DNA from: Sulfuriferula sp.
Lineage (GTDB): Bacteria; Pseudomonadota; Gammaproteobacteria; Burkholderiales; Sulfuriferulaceae
Direction of reading: 5' to 3'
NCBI GenBank assembly: GCA_027311185.1
Contig: DAICZK010000035.1
Coordinates: forward strand, 456 to 12,164
Length of the DNA: 11,709 bases
The notes beneath the pieces are model-generated. The model ran no database searches, was not told the origin of the DNA, and saw nothing but the letters and a program-made list of their open reading frames with translations. Below, in pieces: positions 7,922-11,709 of the stretch. Numbering within the stretch: the stretch's first letter is position 1; each line of letters starts with the position of its first letter. Both the position numbers and the translations under genes were made by a program.

Positions 7922-10900
7922 TTATGCTTTCTCGATGTTGACGAGGAACGACTTGAACTCGGGTGTCTGCGTATTCGCATCGCCGACATAAGGCGTCAGG
8001 GTGTTGGCAAGAAAACCGTTCTTGGTCAGACCCTTGAATCCCCAGTGTATCGGAATGCCCACGGTGTACACCGGCTGGCCGTTGACGGTGAGCGTTTTAA
8101 GGCGCTTGGTCACGACCGCCACAGCTTTGATATAGCCGCGGTTGGACATCACTTTTACCCAGTCGCCGCCCTTGATGCCCTTGCTTTTGGCCAGGTCCTC
8201 GCCGATCTCCACGAATTGCTGGGGTTGCAGTATCGCATTGATCCTTGCGTGTTTGGTCCAGAAGTGAAAGTGCTCCGTGAGCCGGTAAGTCGTTCCTACA
8301 TAAGGGAAATCCCGCGCTGTGCCGAACGCTTCCATATCGCTCTTGAACACCCGCGCAGCCGGATTGCTGATGACGTTGGGATGCAGCGGATTGGTGCCGA
8401 TAGGCGTCTCGAACGGCTCGTAATGTTCCGGGAACGGGCCTTCCGCCATTTTGTCGACGGCAAACAGGCGCGCCACGCCCTCCGGATTCATGATGAACGG
8501 GCCGACGTTTTCGTCCGGTGCCGCATCGAGCCTCATGTCGGGGACATCCATGCCCACCCATTTGTTTTGCCTGCTGCTCCAGGAAATCACCGTGCGTGTC
8601 GGGTCCCAGGGTTTTCCGGCGGCATCGCATGACGCGCGGTTGTAGATGATGCGCCGGTTGGCCGGCCAGGCGAAAGCCCAATTGGGGGTGTTGCCCAGGC
8701 CGCTGGGGTCGGCATTGTCGCGCCGCGCCATGAGATTGCCCGCCTGCGTCCAGGCGCCGGAAAAAATCCAGCAGCCCGACGAGGTCGAGCCGTCGTCGCG
8801 CAATTGCGCGAACCCGGCCAGTTGCTCGCCCATCTTGACCAGCACCTTGGTCGGATCTTTCGGGTCGGTCAGATCGGTCACCGCCTTGCCGTTGAATTCC
8901 TTGGCCAGTTCTTCGGAGGACGGGCTGTGCGGGATGATATATGGCCAGGTCAGGTTCAGAATCGGGTCGGGGAACGTGCCGCCGTCTTTCTTGTACATTC
9001 CCTGCAAGCGCAGAAACAGGCCGGCCATGATTTCCGCGTCGCCCCGGGCTTCGCCGGGCGCGTCGGCACCCTTGTAATGCCATTGCAGCACGCGGCTCGA
9101 ACTGACCAGCGAACCGTCTTCTTCGGCGAAACAGGTAGAAGGCAGACGGAATACTTCGGTCTGTATCTTGTTCGGGTCGACATCGTTGAATTCGCCGAAA
9201 TTCTTCCAGAATTCGGAAGTTTCCGTCGCCAGCGGATCGATGACCACCAGGTATTTGAGCTTGGCCAGCGCACCGCCGATTTTGGCTTTGTTCGGGAACG
9301 ACGCGAGCGGGTTGAAGCCCTGGGCGAAATAACCGTTCATCTTGCCCTGGTGCATGAGCTCGAATACTTGCAGCACGTCGTAAATCTTGTCGAGCTTGGG
9401 CAGCCAGTCGAAACACCAGTTGTTGTCCTTGGTCGCGGCGTCGCCGTACCAGGATTTCATCAGGCTGACATGGAACTTGGGATAATTTTGCCAGTAGCTC
9501 ATCTGCCCCGGGCGCAGCGGTTTTAGCGTGCGACTGGCCAGGTAAGCGGTAAAATCCTGTTCCTTGTCACCGGCCAGCGTCATGTAACCCGGCAGCATGT
9601 TGGACAGCAGCCCCAGGTCGGTCAGACCCTGGATGTTGGAATGTCCGCGCAGCGCGTTGACGCCGCCGCCAGCCATCCCCATGTTGCCGAGCAGTATCTG
9701 CACCATGGCCATGGTGCGGATATTCTGCGAGCCAATCGAGTGTTGCGTCCAGCCCAGCGCGTAGAGGAAGGTGGTGGTTCGGTTGGGCGCCGCGGTTTCT
9801 GCGACCATTTCGCAGATATGCAGGAACTGCTCCTCGGGCGTGCCGGTGATTCTGGACACCATTTCCGGCGTGTAGCGCGAATAGTGCTGCTTCATCAGAT
9901 TGAACACGCAGCGCGGGTGCTGCAATGTGTTATCGACCAGGACGTAGCCGTCCGCGCCCTTTTGATAGGACCACGAACTCTTGTCGTAGCTGCGTTTGTC
10001 CTTGTCGTAGCCCGAGAACAGGCCGTCGCCGAAATCGTAATCGCCGTTAACGAGGAAAGTGGCGTCGGAGTAATTCTTGACATACTCGTGCTGAATCTTG
10101 TCGTGCGTGATCAGGTAGTTGATCATGCCGCCCAGAAAGGCGATATCGCTGCCCGAGCGTATCGGCGCGTAATAATCCGCGACCGCCGCCGAGCGGGTGA
10201 AGCGCGGATCGACCACGATCAATCGGGCCTTGTTGTGCGCTTTGGCTTCGGTTACCCATTTGAAGCCGCACGGGTGTGCTTCGGCGGCATTGCCGCCCAT
10301 CACGACGATCAGATTCGCATTCTTGATATCGACCCAATGATTGGTCATCGCGCCGCGGCCGAACGTAGGGGCAAGACTTGCCACCGTAGGTCCGTGTCAA
10401 ACGCGCGCTTGATTATCGAATGCGAGCATCCCCCAGCTACGAACGATCTTGTGGGTCAGGTAGCCGGACTCGTTGGAAGACGCCGAGGCTGCCAGAAAAC
10501 CGGTGCTGAGCCAGCGGTTGACGGTCAGCCCGTCAGCATTTTTGGCGATAAAATTCTGGTCGCGGTCGTTTTTCATGTGAGTCGCGATGCGCGTAAACGC
10601 CTCGTCCCATGAAATGCGTTTCCATTCGTCCGTACCTGCTTCGCGTACTTCGGGGTACTGGAGCCGGCTCGCGCTGTGCACAAAATCGAGCAGACCTGCA
10701 CCCTTGGGGCATAGCGTGCCGCGATTGACTGGGTGGTCGGGGTCACCTTCGATATGAATGATCGTGGATTTGGCGTTCTTCGCCTTGTCGCCCAGGCTGT
10801 ACATGAGTATGCCGCAGCCGACCGAGCAATACGGGCAGGTGTTGCGGGTTTCGGTAGCGCGTTCGAGTTTGAAGCTGCGTATCTCTGCCAGTGCTTCGGT

Positions 10901-10984
10901 AGCGGAAAAACCCAGCATCGCCAGGCTGGAACTGCCCAGGCCGGCGCCGCAGAGCTTGAAGAATTGTCGTCGGGTGACTTGCAT
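7922..10984 (-). CDS. fdnG: Formate dehydrogenase alpha subunit, selenocysteine-containing (UGA at 10397-10399)
   Basis: This encodes 1020 residues when the in-frame TGA at 10397-10399 is read as selenocysteine; E. coli FdnG has 1015. The enzyme oxidises formate to CO2 at a bis-molybdopterin-guanine-dinucleotide Mo (or W) centre. A twin-arginine signal (TRRQFFK, residues 4-10) ends at ALA (31-33). Cys50, Cys53, Cys57 and Cys92 bind the proximal [4Fe-4S] cluster. Sec196 is followed by His197, and Arg446 (NALRGHSN) falls at the exact E. coli number; all three are active-site residues in FDH-N. The protein after the UGA (HGPTVASLAPTFGRG) is nearly identical to E. coli FdnG and FdoG, so this is recoding and not a broken gene. 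An automatic caller would give two pieces (10397-10984 and 7922-10384). The ATG at 10984 has GGAGG four bases upstream. The symbol could equally be fdoG. It is first in the operon. Confidence 0.97.
10365..10399 (-). promoter_or_regulatory. Bacterial SECIS element after the selenocysteine UGA of fdnG
   Basis: Eleven bases after the UGA, the mRNA can form GGUGGCAAGUCUUGCCCC (10385 down to 10368): GG pairs CC, one U is bulged, GGCA pairs UGCC, and the loop is AGUCU. The bulged U and the GU in the loop are the features SelB recognises in E. coli SECIS hairpins. E. coli fdnG has the same design, with AGCA/UGCU in the upper stem. Here that stem is GGCA/UGCC, so the sequence differs while pairing is kept. 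Confidence 0.88.
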
Positions 10985-11051
10985 AACGCCTCCAAATGAA
11001 AGATGTTGGACTGCTGTGTTTTTTAAAATGGCAACGGCTCAATCCAATTGA

Positions 11052-11080
11052 AGTAGACGCCTGAAATCCGTCGCTGTCAA
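11052..11080 (-). promoter_or_regulatory. Sigma-70 type promoter of the fdnGHI-fdhE-selAB operon
   Basis: On the minus strand, a perfect TTGACA (11075-11080) is followed after exactly 17 bases by TCTACT (11052-11057, 4 of 6 to TATAAT). Transcription would start near 11045, leaving a leader of about 60 nt with GGAGG at 10989-10993. The 5-bp inverted repeat TCAAT-CCA-ATTGA (11039-11051) covers the predicted start point and could be an operator. No other good promoter is seen before the downstream genes, which fits a single transcript. Confidence 0.65.
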
Positions 11081-11144
11081 TTGTCATGGGCAAATTTATC
11101 GGCGCTATGCGCGCTGTCGCGTATTTGTTCCGCTGCCTTGTGCG

Positions 11145-11159
11145 GCATGTCGGACATGC
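11145..11159. repeat. 15-bp palindrome in the fdnG-frmA intergenic region
   Basis: GCATGTC-G-GACATGC is a perfect inverted repeat with 7-bp arms and one central base, the form of a dimeric regulator's operator. It is centred about 107 bp upstream of the predicted fdn start point and about 116 bp upstream of the predicted frmA start point. Confidence 0.5.
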
Positions 11160-11217
11160 GTAATTTTAGGTAACAGCCGAATGCAGATGCGGACGTAATT
11201 GCAGCATTTTCGGCCAA

Positions 11218-11240
11218 AACATCTCTGTAGCCGAGATGTT
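11218..11240. repeat. Inverted repeat upstream of frmA
   Basis: AACATCTC and GAGATGTT are perfect 8-bp arms around a 7-base spacer. The repeat sits where the -35 region and activator site of frmA would be, centred about 27 bp upstream of the -10 box at 11256-11261, so it is a candidate operator for the formaldehyde dehydrogenase gene. Confidence 0.5.
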
Positions 11241-11255
11241 GGTCTGGCTCGATAG

Positions 11256-11261
11256 TAGAAT
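11256..11261 (+). promoter_or_regulatory. Probable -10 box of frmA
   Basis: TAGAAT (5 of 6 to TATAAT) lies 31 bp before the frmA ATG. The expected -35 position holds only GAGATG, part of the inverted repeat at 11218-11240, which hints at an activator-dependent promoter. Confidence 0.4.
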
Positions 11262-11292
11262 ACCTGCTTTATCGCTAAACGGAGCTGAACTG

Positions 11293-11709
11293 ATGAAAAC
11301 AAAAGCCGCCATAGCCTGGAAGTCCGGTGCGCCGCTCACTATTGAAGAAGTCGATCTCGACGGGCCCCGAGTGGGCGAAGTGCTGGTCGAGATCAAAGCG
11401 ACCGGAATCTGCCACACCGATTATTACACGCTGTCCGGCGCGGACCCCGAAGGGCTGTTTCCGGCGATACTCGGGCACGAAGGCGCTGGCGTCGTCGTTG
11501 ATATCGGCCCCGGCGTGACGACGCTTAAAAAAGACGATCATGTCATCCCGCTGTACACGCCGGAATGCCGCCAGTGCAAATTCTGCCTGTCGCGCAAGAC
11601 CAATCTGTGCCAGGCCATCCGTTCCACCCAGGGGCGCGGACTCATGCCGGATGGCACGTCGCGCTTCTCGATTGGCGGCAAGCCCATTTTTCATTACATG
11701 GGAACGTCT
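11293..11709 (+). CDS. frmA: S-(hydroxymethyl)glutathione dehydrogenase / class III alcohol dehydrogenase, N-terminal part
   Basis: The first 139 codons are present and the gene runs off the window. The enzyme oxidises the glutathione adduct of formaldehyde to S-formylglutathione with NAD, and in many bacteria also reduces S-nitrosoglutathione. The catalytic-zinc ligands expected in the N-terminal half are Cys40 (GICHTD) and His62 with Glu63 (GHEGAG). The structural-zinc set is Cys92, Cys95, Cys98 and Cys106. Arg110 corresponds to the class III arginine (Arg115 in the human enzyme) that binds the glutathione carboxylate, and [14 protein letters not shown] is typical of class III. The ATG at 11293 has GGAG eight bases upstream. 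It is divergent from the formate dehydrogenase operon, so product (after hydrolysis to formate) and consumer lie side by side. adhC is an equivalent symbol. Confidence 0.95.
   Translation, partial: MKTKAAIAWKSGAPLTIEEVDLDGPRVGEVLVEIKATGICHTDYYTLSGADPEGLFPAILGHEGAGVVVDIGPGVTTLKKDDHVIPLYTPECRQCKFCLSRKTNLCQAIRSTQGRGLMPDGTSRFSIGGKPIFHYMGTS

Larger units (their letters stand above)
10985..11292. other. Divergent regulatory region between fdnG and frmA
   Basis: These 308 bp hold no credible gene. They contain a good promoter for the fdn operon, a weaker -10 box for frmA, and at least three inverted repeats (11039-11051, 11145-11159, 11218-11240), all listed or discussed separately. The region is AT-richer than the genes on either side. 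Confidence 0.8.

Noticed and set aside
8097..9416. A 439-codon open frame on the minus strand in a different frame within fdnG.
   Set aside because: The fdnG frame is conserved through the whole interval; this frame is low-complexity and rich in Arg, Gly and Ala.
7922..10984. The stop codon at 10397-10399 as a sign that fdnG is a pseudogene or two separate genes.
   Set aside because: The frame, spacing and residue number match Sec196 of E. coli FdnG, a SECIS hairpin follows the UGA, and selA, selB and selC are in the same locus.
11081..11094. An FNR-like site at about -42 of the fdn promoter.
   Set aside because: TTGTC-ATGG-GCAAA matches only about 5 of 10 conserved bases of TTGAT-N4-ATCAA, despite the suggestive position.

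Overview
The window looks like chromosomal DNA of a fairly GC-rich proteobacterium, most likely a betaproteobacterium. That placement is inferred from base composition, codon use and protein resemblance, not from a marker gene. The core is a 9.2-kb locus for a selenocysteine-containing, membrane-bound respiratory formate dehydrogenase together with most of the machinery that inserts the selenocysteine.

Layout, left to right. 2-532 (+) is the 3' part of a family 2 glycosyltransferase. 805-1191 (+) is a small protein resembling the HEPN/HepT family that seems to lack the family's RNase motif. 1278-1592 (-) is a stand-alone Rieske [2Fe-2S] ferredoxin like component C of toluene monooxygenases. 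1786-1881 (+) is tRNA-Sec (selC), convergent with selB. From 10984 down to 1924 (-) runs one apparent operon: fdnG (alpha, in-frame UGA at 10397-10399 with a SECIS hairpin just after it), fdnH (beta, four Fe-S clusters), fdnI (gamma, cytochrome b556), fdhE (maturation), selA and selB. 11293 to the window end (+) is the 5' part of glutathione-dependent formaldehyde dehydrogenase (frmA/adhC), divergent from fdnG across a 308-bp regulatory region.

How the parts fit. SelA converts Ser-tRNA-Sec to Sec-tRNA-Sec. SelB carries it to the UGA in fdnG by recognising the SECIS hairpin. FdhE helps mature the enzyme, and the twin-arginine signal on FdnG directs the folded alpha-beta pair across the membrane. 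FdnI passes formate-derived electrons through two b hemes to quinone. FrmA makes S-formylglutathione from formaldehyde, which can give formate, so the divergent pair may form a formaldehyde/formate dissimilation unit. selD and fdhD are also expected to be needed and are not in the window.

I see no insertion sequence, CRISPR array, phage gene or obvious island boundary. The selenocysteine locus is a known type of arrangement rather than a new system. The less explained parts are the HepT-like protein, the orphan Rieske ferredoxin, and several inverted repeats in the promoter regions.
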